Assembly (NCBI GenBank): GCA_012961845.1
Contig: DTYO01000079.1
Span: forward strand, 1 to 7,983
Length of the DNA stretch: 7,983 bases
Reading direction: 5' to 3'
Source: Thermodesulfobacteriaceae bacterium
Lineage (GTDB): Bacteria > Desulfobacterota > Dissulfuribacteria > Dissulfuribacterales > UBA3076
How positions within the stretch are numbered: the stretch's first letter is position 1; every line of letters begins with the position of its first letter. Of the stretch, positions 1 to 5,581 are shown one piece after another. The notes under the pieces are model-generated. The model had not been told where the DNA came from, searched no databases, and worked only from the letters and a program-made list of their open reading frames with translations. The translations under genes were made by a program, and so were the position numbers.

Positions 1-104
1 CGAACACTATTTTTAGAGAGTTCATCAACTGCATGCATCGCAACAAAACCAGCACCTTCATGTCGGGTCTCAACAGCAACAGGAGCAGGTTTTTTGCCTT
101 TTAC
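1..104 (-). other. Partial open reading frame fragment, unidentified
   Basis: On the minus strand a frame is open from 104 to the window edge and would begin with a Val codon directly after a TAA at 105-107. It reads KGKKPAPVAVETRHEGAGF and continues about 14 more residues. The codons are markedly T-ending (GCT, CCT, GTT, GGT), unlike the window's other genes, which suggests real coding sequence of different origin. There is no start codon near the stop; the first ATG is at 38-36. It may be the 5' part of a gene that lost its start, possibly through the neighbouring repeat. A plus-strand frame (3-176) is also open here, so the strand is not certain. I do not recognise the protein. Confidence 0.25.
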
Positions 105-114
105 TTAGAGCATG

Positions 115-219
115 GTGAGTCAAAAACTGCACCAAAAAGGCGCAACGAATTCCACGAAAAAGTATTCGGCATGTGAAGCCGCAAGGGGTTCGCTATTCCA
201 CCAGATATGCTGCATTGTC
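115..219. repeat. Left copy of a ~105-bp dispersed direct repeat
   Basis: This stretch aligns without gaps to 7879-7983 in the same orientation. By hand count there are 19 mismatches in 105 bases, about 82% identity. The match starts at the GTGA(G/A)TCAAAAACTGC segment and is still running at TGCTGCATTGTC, where the window cuts the other copy, so the true repeat may be longer. One plus-strand frame gives ESKTAP and a shared stop in both copies. The minus frame open here carries a stop in the other copy, so coding on that strand is not conserved. Beyond it, 220-352 holds no gene; GGTTTG (223-228) can pair with CAAACC (281-286). It is probably a decayed mobile-element end or dispersed intergenic repeat; the family is not identified. 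Confidence 0.7.
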
Positions 220-352
220 AGGGGTTTGAAGTACCAAAGTACGTCTGCGCCCCCTACATTTTGCATCTTCGGCACGCCCGCAAACCGAATTGTCCGGGGT
301 CGACCTGCCTGAGGCCACGGTGACAAGCTGGAATGCATTGACAATCATTTAC

Positions 353-381
353 TTGACCCATGACCTTCTAGTATCTAATAT
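353..381 (+). promoter_or_regulatory. Candidate sigma-70 promoter for the queH cluster
   Basis: TTGACC (353-358) and TAATAT (376-381) are separated by 17 bp. The -35 matches the consensus at five of six positions and the -10 at four. A start of transcription about seven bases after the -10 would fall at or just before the queH ATG at 390, implying little or no leader. A second TTGACA lies at 338-343 but has no good -10 at normal spacing. The assignment rests on motif matching only. Confidence 0.4.
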
Positions 382-389
382 TCTGCAAT

Positions 390-992
390 ATGAAACTTCT
401 TCTACATACGTGCTGCGGGCCGTGCACACTTTACCCGCTCAAGGCACTGTGTGGCATGGGCATACAGGCATACGGTTTCTTTCATAATCCGAACATACAC
501 CCTTTCAGAGAATATGAACGCAGAATAGAGGCAATGGAGACAGTAGCCGGAGCCACAGGACTTCCCATGCAGTGGGACCGTACCGGTTATGGACTGCACT
601 ACTGGATGGATGAGCTGAAAAACAAGACGGATCCATCCGAACGCTGCCCAGTCTGCTTTCGCATAAGACTGGAAGCCACCGCGCAGACTGCCGTGGAACT
701 GGGATTCAAGATATTTTCTACTACCCTGCTCTACAGCCGTTACCAGCGCCATGATATCATCTTGGAAACGGGCAGATCCGTCGCATCCCTGTATGGAATC
801 GATTTTTTCTACCACAATTTCCGCACAGGCTGGGATGAAGGTATCAGACTCTCCAAAGAAATGGAAATTTACAGGCAGCCATATTGCGGATGCATATTCA
901 GTGAAGCCGAGCGTTACCAGAAAAGAGCGGCAAGACTCGCCAGGAGGCTCAGTTCAGACAGCTCTGAAGATATCGAGACACGTGCACCATGA
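390..992 (+). CDS. queH: Epoxyqueuosine reductase QueH (DUF208 family)
   Basis: QueH reduces epoxyqueuosine to queuosine in the wobble position of GUN-anticodon tRNAs, the last step of the pathway, in the cytoplasm. It replaces the cobalamin-dependent QueG. The 200-residue protein has the family's landmarks: HTCCGPC at residues 6-12 (Cys8, Cys9, Cys12), CPVC at 86-89 and YCGC at 165-168, the cysteines expected to bind the Fe-S cluster and metal site. The motif HNPNIHPFREYERR near residues 32-45 is also typical. The ATG at 390 is the only ATG after the in-frame stop at 369-371, and MKLLLHTCCGPC is how family members normally begin. No Shine-Dalgarno is visible upstream. Its stop overlaps the next start (ATGA, 989-992), so it heads a translationally coupled cluster. 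Identification is firm. Confidence 0.95.
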   Translation: MKLLLHTCCGPCTLYPLKALCGMGIQAYGFFHNPNIHPFREYERRIEAMETVAGATGLPMQWDRTGYGLHYWMDELKNKTDPSERCPVCFRIRLEATAQTAVELGFKIFSTTLLYSRYQRHDIILETGRSVASLYGIDFFYHNFRTGWDEGIRLSKEMEIYRQPYCGCIFSEAERYQKRAARLARRLSSDSSEDIETRAP

Positions 993-1210
993 ACCCTCTC
1001 CATGAATTTGGAAAAGCCGTTTTTTTTATCGGAATAGTCATGGCCGTGACAGGTCTGCTGATGACGATTGCACCCAAGATACCGTTTATCGGAAAACTTC
1101 CCGGAGACATCGTCATACGAAAGGGAGATTTTACCTTCTATTTCCCCATAGTGACCTGCCTGGTCCTGAGTGTTATTCTCACCCTGCTTTTTGCCTTATT
1201 CCGCAAATGA
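989..1210 (+). CDS. DUF2905 family small membrane protein
   Basis: This 73-residue protein has two predicted membrane helices, about residues 9-29 and 50-71, joined by a short loop containing GKLPGDI (35-41) and the pattern GDFTFYFPIVT (46-56). That arrangement and length match the DUF2905 family, whose function is unknown. It overlaps queH upstream by four bases and the Rieske gene downstream by four bases (ATGA in both cases), which points to translational coupling and one transcript. The start at 989 is supported by the overlap and by the normal N-terminus of the family. The neighbours do not show whether it serves QueH, the Rieske/cytochrome b pair, or neither. Confidence 0.85.
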   Translation: MNPLHEFGKAVFFIGIVMAVTGLLMTIAPKIPFIGKLPGDIVIRKGDFTFYFPIVTCLVLSVILTLLFALFRK

Positions 1211-1608
1211 ACAGGCGACAGCTGTTGAAAAGAGCAGGCGCCTGGATCCTGGGAGCCGGCCTGTTTTACCCACTGTATTCCTTTGTGGTCAGGAAACAGG
1301 TCCGACCACCGCACGAAGTCAGGCTGAGAAAACTGCTCAAACCAGGTGAATTTCTTGTTGAACCCTCTTTCACCCTGTTTCATACAGAAGAAGGCCCCGT
1401 GGCTGTATCTCGTACATGCACACACCTCGGCTGCCGAATCAACTATGATGATAAGGAAAAAATATTTGTATGCCCGTGCCACCAGAGCCGCTTCCTGTGG
1501 AATGGCACTTGCGTCTCGGGTCCTGCCAGGAAAAACCTGAACAAATTTTCCGTCAGGGTCATCGAAGGTGAAGGCTATCTGGTTCAACTGCCCCGAAAAA
1601 TTCTGTAG
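1207..1608 (+). CDS. Rieske 2Fe-2S protein of a bc/b6f-type complex
   Basis: The 133-residue protein carries the complete Rieske cluster-binding motifs: CTHLGC at 71-76 (ligands Cys71 and His73) and CPCHQSRF at 89-96 (ligands Cys89 and His92). Cys76 and Cys91 are placed to form the stabilising disulfide seen in high-potential Rieske proteins of quinol-oxidising complexes. SGPA (104-107) is the conserved proline loop. The N-terminus has twin arginines (NRRQLLKRAG) before a hydrophobic segment (about 11-27), consistent with Tat export and retention as a membrane anchor, leaving the cluster domain outside the cytoplasmic membrane. It overlaps the DUF2905 gene by four bases and is followed after 29 bp by a cytochrome b gene, its expected partner. 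It would pass one electron from quinol to a c-type cytochrome; none is encoded in the window. Confidence 0.93.
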   Translation: MNRRQLLKRAGAWILGAGLFYPLYSFVVRKQVRPPHEVRLRKLLKPGEFLVEPSFTLFHTEEGPVAVSRTCTHLGCRINYDDKEKIFVCPCHQSRFLWNGTCVSGPARKNLNKFSVRVIEGEGYLVQLPRKIL

Positions 1609-1637
1609 TATGGTCTAATGACATACCTGCCTGTACC

Positions 1638-2480
1638 ATGACGAACAAGACACTCGACTCATCGGGCGAGCTGGTTACGGCCTCCCTTCTGGTCTCTGTT
1701 TTTTCAGGATTTGTAGTAGCCTATCACTATGAAGTATCCGCCCCTTTTCTTTCGAGCGTTGCCGTAGAGGCCGTCCTCCCCTTTGGGGCCTTCTGGAGAT
1801 CCATGCACTTCTGGTCGAGCCAGCTGTTTTTCATGTTGCTGCTGTACCATTCTTGGAAAAACCTGGCCCGGCTCCCCCGAATCTCCCGGAGAAATTCGGG
1901 CAGAAGCCACTGGCTGACTGTAAGTCTTACAATTCCCACAGCCATACTGACGCTGTTTACAGGCTATGTACTCAGATTTGACGGTACGGGGCAGGCAGCC
2001 GGTACCATAGCGGAACATCTTCTTGTAGGGATACCGGGGATAGGCACGGGCCTGAACCGCTTTCTCATGGCTGTCTCCGAAGATGGTCTCAACCGGGTCT
2101 ACCTGGTTCATTTCATTCTGACAGCGCTGTTGTTCGGCCTTGGCGTATGGTACCATACCAGACGTATCATCTTGAAAAAAAGAATCTTTTTTGTGGCGGC
2201 AGCATGTTCAGCATGCACGGCTGCAGTAGTGCGGGCCCCCATGGATCTTCCCGATGAAAACATCACGCTCATCACCGGGCCGTGGTTTTTCCTGGGCACG
2301 CAGGAACTCCTGCGTCACTCCCCCCCCCTCCTTGCGGGAATCATATTTCCCTTCATACCAATCCTGACGTTTGCCGCACTGCCGTGGATATCAAACAGGA
2401 AAGTTCCGTTCATTCTGCTGGCATCTTGGGGACTTGCCTATGTACTGCTCAGTATCGCGTGCCTGATCAGATCATCCTGA
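1638..2480 (+). CDS. Cytochrome b, compact b6/subunit IV-like, partner of Rieske protein
   Basis: This 280-residue integral membrane protein would bind two b hemes and form the quinol sites of a bc-type complex. Ligand pairs are visible: His57 and His71 in helix B, His158 and His173 in helix D. The second pair is 15 residues apart, the spacing of cytochrome b6 rather than the 14 of mitochondrial-type cytochrome b. Hydrophobic segments lie at about 12-30, 57-75, 93-113, 152-172, 182-200, 231-250 and 256-277, so the chain looks like b6 fused to a shortened subunit IV; b6 plus subunit IV is usually near 375 residues. At the Qo loop the expected PEWY is replaced by GPWF (214-217), in GPWFFLGTQELLR. 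CSAC at 190-193 lacks the following His, so it is not a heme c site. The ATG at 1638 lacks a clear ribosome site. Confidence 0.88.
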   Translation: MTNKTLDSSGELVTASLLVSVFSGFVVAYHYEVSAPFLSSVAVEAVLPFGAFWRSMHFWSSQLFFMLLLYHSWKNLARLPRISRRNSGRSHWLTVSLTIPTAILTLFTGYVLRFDGTGQAAGTIAEHLLVGIPGIGTGLNRFLMAVSEDGLNRVYLVHFILTALLFGLGVWYHTRRIILKKRIFFVAAACSACTAAVVRAPMDLPDENITLITGPWFFLGTQELLRHSPPLLAGIIFPFIPILTFAALPWISNRKVPFILLASWGLAYVLLSIACLIRSS

Positions 2481-3197
2481 TGCCATCTCAAACGGCTCCC
2501 TCAAGATCTCGCCAAGGCTGGATGCCCCAACCTTAAACCTGCCCAGACGGCGTATGAACGCCCTGAATCTTCCAGAGTATTCGGATTCCATGAGGAAACC
2601 GGGAAGAGGCATGTTCAAAACCGTCAGCTGTTTTTCTGTTTTTCTCCGGTCTTGCCCGGTCGGGCCCATGAGATCCACCAGGACGTCTATCAGATTGCCC
2701 GAACTCCCTCCATGATCAAGGTGCTCTATGACCTGATAGAGGGCCAGGTTAAGGCTGACCAGGAACGGGTCCATTCCGGCCTCCCCGCCTAGGCGGCACA
2801 CATCCCTGGACGACATGGCTCTGCATGCGAAAGGACGGTATTCGTATACCGTACAGAGCCCATCGCTGTTCAGAAAGACGCACTTTCCGTCTCCGTGCTC
2901 GCTGTAATCAGGCGGCAAAGCGCTCTGGTCCAGACATGCCAGGGCAATCTGGTTGGTAGTGGAAGCAGGCCTATATATCGTGGTGTCTGCAGCATTGCAC
3001 AGGTCCTGTTTCAGCCGGGTTATCCTTTCACCTGCCGGTGAATTCAGCATATACCGGCCCTCCAGGGATGTAGCTACGACATTAACAGTACAGCAGGTGC
3101 TGCATCCCGGTCCGCAAGCAGTCGGTATGCCGACAACAAAATCATCATAAAAAGTATAGATCGCCTTCAGACACTGGTTCTTCAGATCATCTTCCAT
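2472..3197 (-). CDS. YkgJ-type cysteine-cluster (putative metal-binding) protein
   Basis: The 241-residue protein shows the signature of the YkgJ / CxxxCxxCC family: CGPGCSTCC at residues 28-36 (Cys28, Cys32, Cys35, Cys36), followed by KCVFLNSDGLCTVYEYRPFA (105-124, with Cys106 and Cys115) and Cys125 in CRAM. Family members are annotated as zinc- or iron-chelating from this pattern; their biochemical role is not established. The second half (from about 145) has no recognised motif and is mostly helical in character. There is no signal peptide, so it is probably cytoplasmic. A purine-rich GGGGG lies a few bases upstream of the ATG at 3197. The gene converges on the cytochrome b gene and overlaps its last nine bases, with no terminator visible between them. 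It appears to be a single-gene unit, divergent from rplM. Confidence 0.85.
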   Translation of the reverse strand: MEDDLKNQCLKAIYTFYDDFVVGIPTACGPGCSTCCTVNVVATSLEGRYMLNSPAGERITRLKQDLCNAADTTIYRPASTTNQIALACLDQSALPPDYSEHGDGKCVFLNSDGLCTVYEYRPFACRAMSSRDVCRLGGEAGMDPFLVSLNLALYQVIEHLDHGGSSGNLIDVLVDLMGPTGQDRRKTEKQLTVLNMPLPGFLMESEYSGRFRAFIRRLGRFKVGASSLGEILREPFEMASG

Positions 3198-3244
3198 TTT
3201 CCCCCACCACAGCTGACAGAGACAAATACAGAAAGCTTACCACC

Positions 3245-3271
3245 ATTATCACTTATATTTACCCTTGACAA
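3245..3271 (-). promoter_or_regulatory. Possible promoter for the YkgJ-type gene
   Basis: On the minus strand TTGTCA (3271-3266) is followed after 15 bp by GATAAT (3250-3245). The -35 and -10 each match the consensus at five of six positions but the spacer is shorter than ideal. It sits about 50 bp ahead of the ATG at 3197 and overlaps the plus-strand -35 box of rplM. Confidence 0.3.
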
Positions 3272-3293
3272 TTATTTCCTTTTCATTTAGAAA
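3265..3293 (+). promoter_or_regulatory. Sigma-70 promoter for rplM-rpsI
   Basis: A perfect TTGACA (3265-3270) is followed after 17 bp by TAGAAA (3288-3293), four of six matches to the -10 consensus. Transcription would begin near 3300, which is just where the foldable leader of rplM begins. The position and spacing make this a reasonable main promoter for the ribosomal protein operon. Confidence 0.5.
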
Positions 3294-3300
3294 TCCTGAT

Positions 3301-3399
3301 GCCTCTCATGCCTGAGAGACACTATTTTTCCCTGATTTCACTTCAGGGAAGAGGCCGTCTGGCAATGCAGGACAGATAGTTCAGACAGGAGTCTTGATA
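3301..3399 (+). promoter_or_regulatory. Structured 5' leader of rplM, candidate autoregulatory RNA
   Basis: About 100 bases between the promoter and the rplM ATG hold several pairings. Hairpin 1 is CTCTCA (3303-3308) with TGAGAG (3313-3318), tetraloop TGCC. Hairpin 2 is CCCTGA (3330-3335) with TCAGGG (3343-3348), extendable by flanking T and A bases. An alternative long-range helix GCCTCT (3301-3306) with AGAGGC (3350-3355) excludes hairpin 1. Near the start, GTCTG (3357-3361) can pair with CAGAC (3382-3386), while AGAC (3383-3386) can instead pair with GTCT (3391-3394) and trap the Shine-Dalgarno AGGAG (3387-3391). There is no T-run after a stem, so control would act on translation. Many ribosomal protein operons are feedback-regulated through such leaders; that this one is, is inference. 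Confidence 0.45.
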
Positions 3400-3837
3400 A
3401 TGACAACACCCATACCTAACATAAATGAAATAGACCGCAAATGGTACATAGTGGATGCCAGCGACATGGTACTGGGTCGCATGGCTACACAGATAGCCTC
3501 ACGTCTCAGGGGCAAGCACAGACCGGATTTCACTCCGCATCTGGACACAGGAGATTTTATCATAGTCGTCAATGCTGCAAAGGTAAAACTTACAGGCAGG
3601 AAGATGGATGACAAGATTTATTACTCGCATTCCGGCTACCTGGGCGGCATGAAGAGCATGAATGCCAGGGAGATGCTGGAAAAGAATCCTGAAAAAGTCA
3701 TAAGGCTGGCAGTAAAACGCATGCTGCCGAAAAACAGACTGGCACGCAGGCAGCTCAAGAAGCTCAAGATCTATGCAGGTCCGGATCATCCCCATCAGGC
3801 TCAGATGCCTGAGCAGCTGGAAGTTTCGGCCAATTAG
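3400..3837 (+). CDS. rplM: Large-subunit ribosomal protein uL13
   Basis: L13 binds 23S rRNA early in assembly of the 50S subunit. The 145-residue product is close to the usual ~142 and is colinear with the family throughout: KWYIVDASDMVLGRMATQIA (14-33), the GKHRPDFTPHLDTGD segment and the IYYSHSGYLGG segment, ending in HPHQAQMPEQLEV. The ATG at 3400 is chosen over an in-frame TTG at 3394 because the Shine-Dalgarno AGGAG (3387-3391) stands eight bases before it. The gene is preceded by a structured leader and followed after 13 bp by rpsI, the nearly universal L13-S9 operon. The extra residues at the N-terminus (TTPIPNINEID) are slightly longer than in Escherichia coli. Identification is firm. 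Confidence 0.97.
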   Translation: MTTPIPNINEIDRKWYIVDASDMVLGRMATQIASRLRGKHRPDFTPHLDTGDFIIVVNAAKVKLTGRKMDDKIYYSHSGYLGGMKSMNAREMLEKNPEKVIRLAVKRMLPKNRLARRQLKKLKIYAGPDHPHQAQMPEQLEVSAN

Positions 3838-3850
3838 AGGAACTGATCAC

Positions 3851-4243
3851 ATGGAACATAATCGCTTTTATGCAACAGGAAAGAGAAAGACATCCATCGC
3901 CCGGGTATGGCTGACTCCGGGGACTGGTAAGATCAGCGTAAACGGCAGACCGTTCGATGATTATTTCGATGTTGAAACCGCAAGGCTGATCGCTGAACAG
4001 CCTTTTGCAGCCACCAACACTCAGGGGAAGTTTGATGTAATGGCAACCATCAAGGGTGGCGGGAAGAGCGGCCAGTCAGAGGCTATCAGGCATGGAATCG
4101 CCAGGGCGCTTCAACTTTATGACGAAACCCTGCGGCTTCCGTTGAAAAAAGCCGGTCTCCTCACCAGAGATGCACGGAAGAAGGAGCGTAAAAAATACGG
4201 CCTTGCAGGTGCAAGAAAGAGATATCAGTTCTCCAAACGCTGA
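3851..4243 (+). CDS. rpsI: Small-subunit ribosomal protein uS9
   Basis: S9 sits in the head of the 30S subunit, and its C-terminal tail reaches the P-site tRNA. The 130-residue product has the normal length. Visible landmarks are YATGKRKTSIARVWL (7-21), the S9 signature region GGGKSGQSEAIRHGIARAL (69-87), the DARKKERKKYG segment (107-117) and the universally conserved C-terminus ending in Ser-Lys-Arg (128-130). The frame is open further upstream, but the ATG at 3851 is correct: it gives the family N-terminus and is preceded by AGAGGA (3836-3841) at a suitable distance. It lies 13 bp after rplM and is followed by a strong terminator, so the two genes form one operon. Confidence 0.97.
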   Translation: MEHNRFYATGKRKTSIARVWLTPGTGKISVNGRPFDDYFDVETARLIAEQPFAATNTQGKFDVMATIKGGGKSGQSEAIRHGIARALQLYDETLRLPLKKAGLLTRDARKKERKKYGLAGARKRYQFSKR

Positions 4244-4270
4244 TTTTTTCCATATTGCCTTTATATGCTC

Positions 4271-4302
4271 AAAAAAGGAAGGGTTTAAACCCTTCCTTTT
4301 TT
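4271..4302 (+). terminator. Rho-independent terminator after rpsI
   Basis: A perfect 32-base palindrome centred on TTTAAA: AAAAAAGGAAGGG (4271-4283) mirrors CCCTTCCTTTTTT (4290-4302). The stem GGAAGGG/CCCTTCC is flanked by an A-run and a T-run, so it could terminate in both directions, but there is no gene arriving from the right. It lies 27 bp after the rpsI stop. Confidence 0.92.
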
Positions 4303-4522
4303 GTTCAGGGCCTGACGGCGTAGCCAATAAACAAATATTTTGCTTGAGACCGGAAAATGCCGACAGACAGGACCATGCCTGTTGCCTTGGATTATAACAG
4401 ACAAAATCGGATGAAAACACCTTTCATGTACTACCTCAGATTAAAATTACTTGAACAAGGACACCTAAAAAATTAACCTGGACCTGTAATTTATCAAATT
4501 TTGCCCGGGGGAGGTTGGAATC
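4303..4522 (+). other. Intergenic region ahead of argC
   Basis: No gene is supported in these 220 bases. The stretch is AT-rich toward argC. Candidate -10 elements TATAAC (4393-4398) and TGTAAT (4485-4490) occur, but neither has a convincing -35 at 16-18 bp; TTGAAC (4451-4456) is the nearest -35-like box. A weak hairpin ACAGG (4367-4371) with CCTGT (4378-4382) is present. The argC promoter must lie here because of the terminator on the left, but I cannot place it. No ARG-box-like palindrome is evident. Confidence 0.4.
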
Positions 4523-5560
4523 ATGTTGCGAACTGCCATTGTAGGGGGCTCCGGCTATACAGGGGTGGAGTTACTTCGGATTCTTCAGGGACATCCTGAA
4601 GTCGAAGTAGTGTCGGTAACTTCCAGGAAATATGAAGGACGCCCTGTCGTGGACGTTTTTCCATCTCTTCACGGCTATGAAGGGCTTGAATTCACAACTC
4701 CCGATCTGGAAGACATCTGCAGTTCAGCCGACCTGGTATTTACCGCGGTGCCCCATCAGACAGCCATGTCTGTCGTGCCGGAAATCCTCAGTTCGGGGAT
4801 CAGGGTAGTAGACCTTTCAGCAGACTTCCGTCTGAGAGACCACAAGACCTATGAGGAATGGTATCAGCCCCACTCTGCCCCCGAACACCTTGCTCATGCG
4901 GCATACGGCCTTCCGGAGGTCTACCGTCAGGACATAGCCCGGGCCAGACTGGTGGCAAATCCAGGATGCTATCCCACAAGTGCCATTCTGCCGCTGATCC
5001 CGCTCATAAAAAAGGGAATGGTCACTACAGACGGAATCGTGATCGACTCAAAGTCGGGGGCCAGCGGCGCTGGCAGAAGCCCTTCCATGGGATCACTGTT
5101 CTGTGAGGTAAATGAGGGCTTCATGGCTTACAAAGTCGGTGTGCACAGACATACTCCCGAAATCGAACAGGAACTTTCCGCCGCCGCAGACCACCGGCTA
5201 GTCATCAATTTTACTCCTCACCTGGTGCCGATGACCAGGGGTATCCTCACCACTGTCTATGCCGGACTCACAGGGGACTTCACCACCTCCGAAATACTGG
5301 AGGCAATCAGATCATTTCACCGCACTTCTCCTTTTGTTCGCGTCCGGCCTGAAGGATCCTTTCCCAATGTTTCCCACGTGAGGGGAAGCAATTACTGTGA
5401 TATAGGTGCAAGAGTTGACATGCGAACCAGGAAAGCCGTACTTGTCTCTGCTCTGGACAACCTGGTAAAGGGGGCATCAGGACAGGCTGTACAGAATCTG
5501 AATATCATGCACGGCTTTGGTGAAGCCACCGGCCTGGAGACTGTTCCTCTCTATCCGTGA
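4523..5560 (+). CDS. argC: N-acetyl-gamma-glutamyl-phosphate reductase ArgC
   Basis: ArgC catalyses the NADPH-dependent reduction of N-acetylglutamyl 5-phosphate to N-acetylglutamate semialdehyde, the third step of arginine synthesis, in the cytoplasm. The 345-residue length is typical. The nucleotide-binding loop GGSGYTGVELLRIL is at 8-21, the catalytic cysteine is Cys149 in ANPGCYPTSAIL, SKSGASGAGR (176-185) follows, and HRHTPEI (208-214) contains the conserved catalytic histidine, probably His210. The C-terminal part RGSNYCDIGARVD and LDNLVKGASGQAVQNLN are also standard. A strong GGGGGAGG (about 4507-4514) stands eight bases before the ATG. No other arg gene is adjacent. The next gene, truA, starts 21 bp later on the same strand, so the two are probably co-transcribed; placement of argC after rplM-rpsI recurs in Desulfobacterota. 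Confidence 0.96.
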   Translation: MLRTAIVGGSGYTGVELLRILQGHPEVEVVSVTSRKYEGRPVVDVFPSLHGYEGLEFTTPDLEDICSSADLVFTAVPHQTAMSVVPEILSSGIRVVDLSADFRLRDHKTYEEWYQPHSAPEHLAHAAYGLPEVYRQDIARARLVANPGCYPTSAILPLIPLIKKGMVTTDGIVIDSKSGASGAGRSPSMGSLFCEVNEGFMAYKVGVHRHTPEIEQELSAAADHRLVINFTPHLVPMTRGILTTVYAGLTGDFTTSEILEAIRSFHRTSPFVRVRPEGSFPNVSHVRGSNYCDIGARVDMRTRKAVLVSALDNLVKGASGQAVQNLNIMHGFGEATGLETVPLYP

Positions 5561-5581
5561 ATCCTCCCGGAACAAGGTTGA

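Noticed and set aside
120..344. A 74-codon minus-strand frame over the left repeat, containing MQHIWWNSEPLAASHAEY
   Set aside because: The equivalent frame in the right repeat copy has a stop (TGA for TGG) early on, and differences between the copies do not favour silent positions, so it is not treated as a gene.
402..815. Long minus-strand frame opposite queH
   Set aside because: Shadow of a clearly identified gene; no ribosome site and no recognisable protein.
1704..2156. 150-codon minus-strand frame opposite cytochrome b
   Set aside because: The plus strand encodes all four heme ligands and the family helices; the reverse frame is a by-product.
2244..2480. Possible c-type heme in cytochrome b at CSAC (residues 190-193)
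   Set aside because: The residue after the second Cys is Thr, not His, and the segment is within a predicted membrane helix, so it is not a CxxCH site.
3321..3349. Hairpin 3330-3348 as an intrinsic terminator or attenuator before rplM
   Set aside because: The T-run precedes the stem rather than following it, so on the plus strand it does not form a terminator. It is more likely part of a folded leader.
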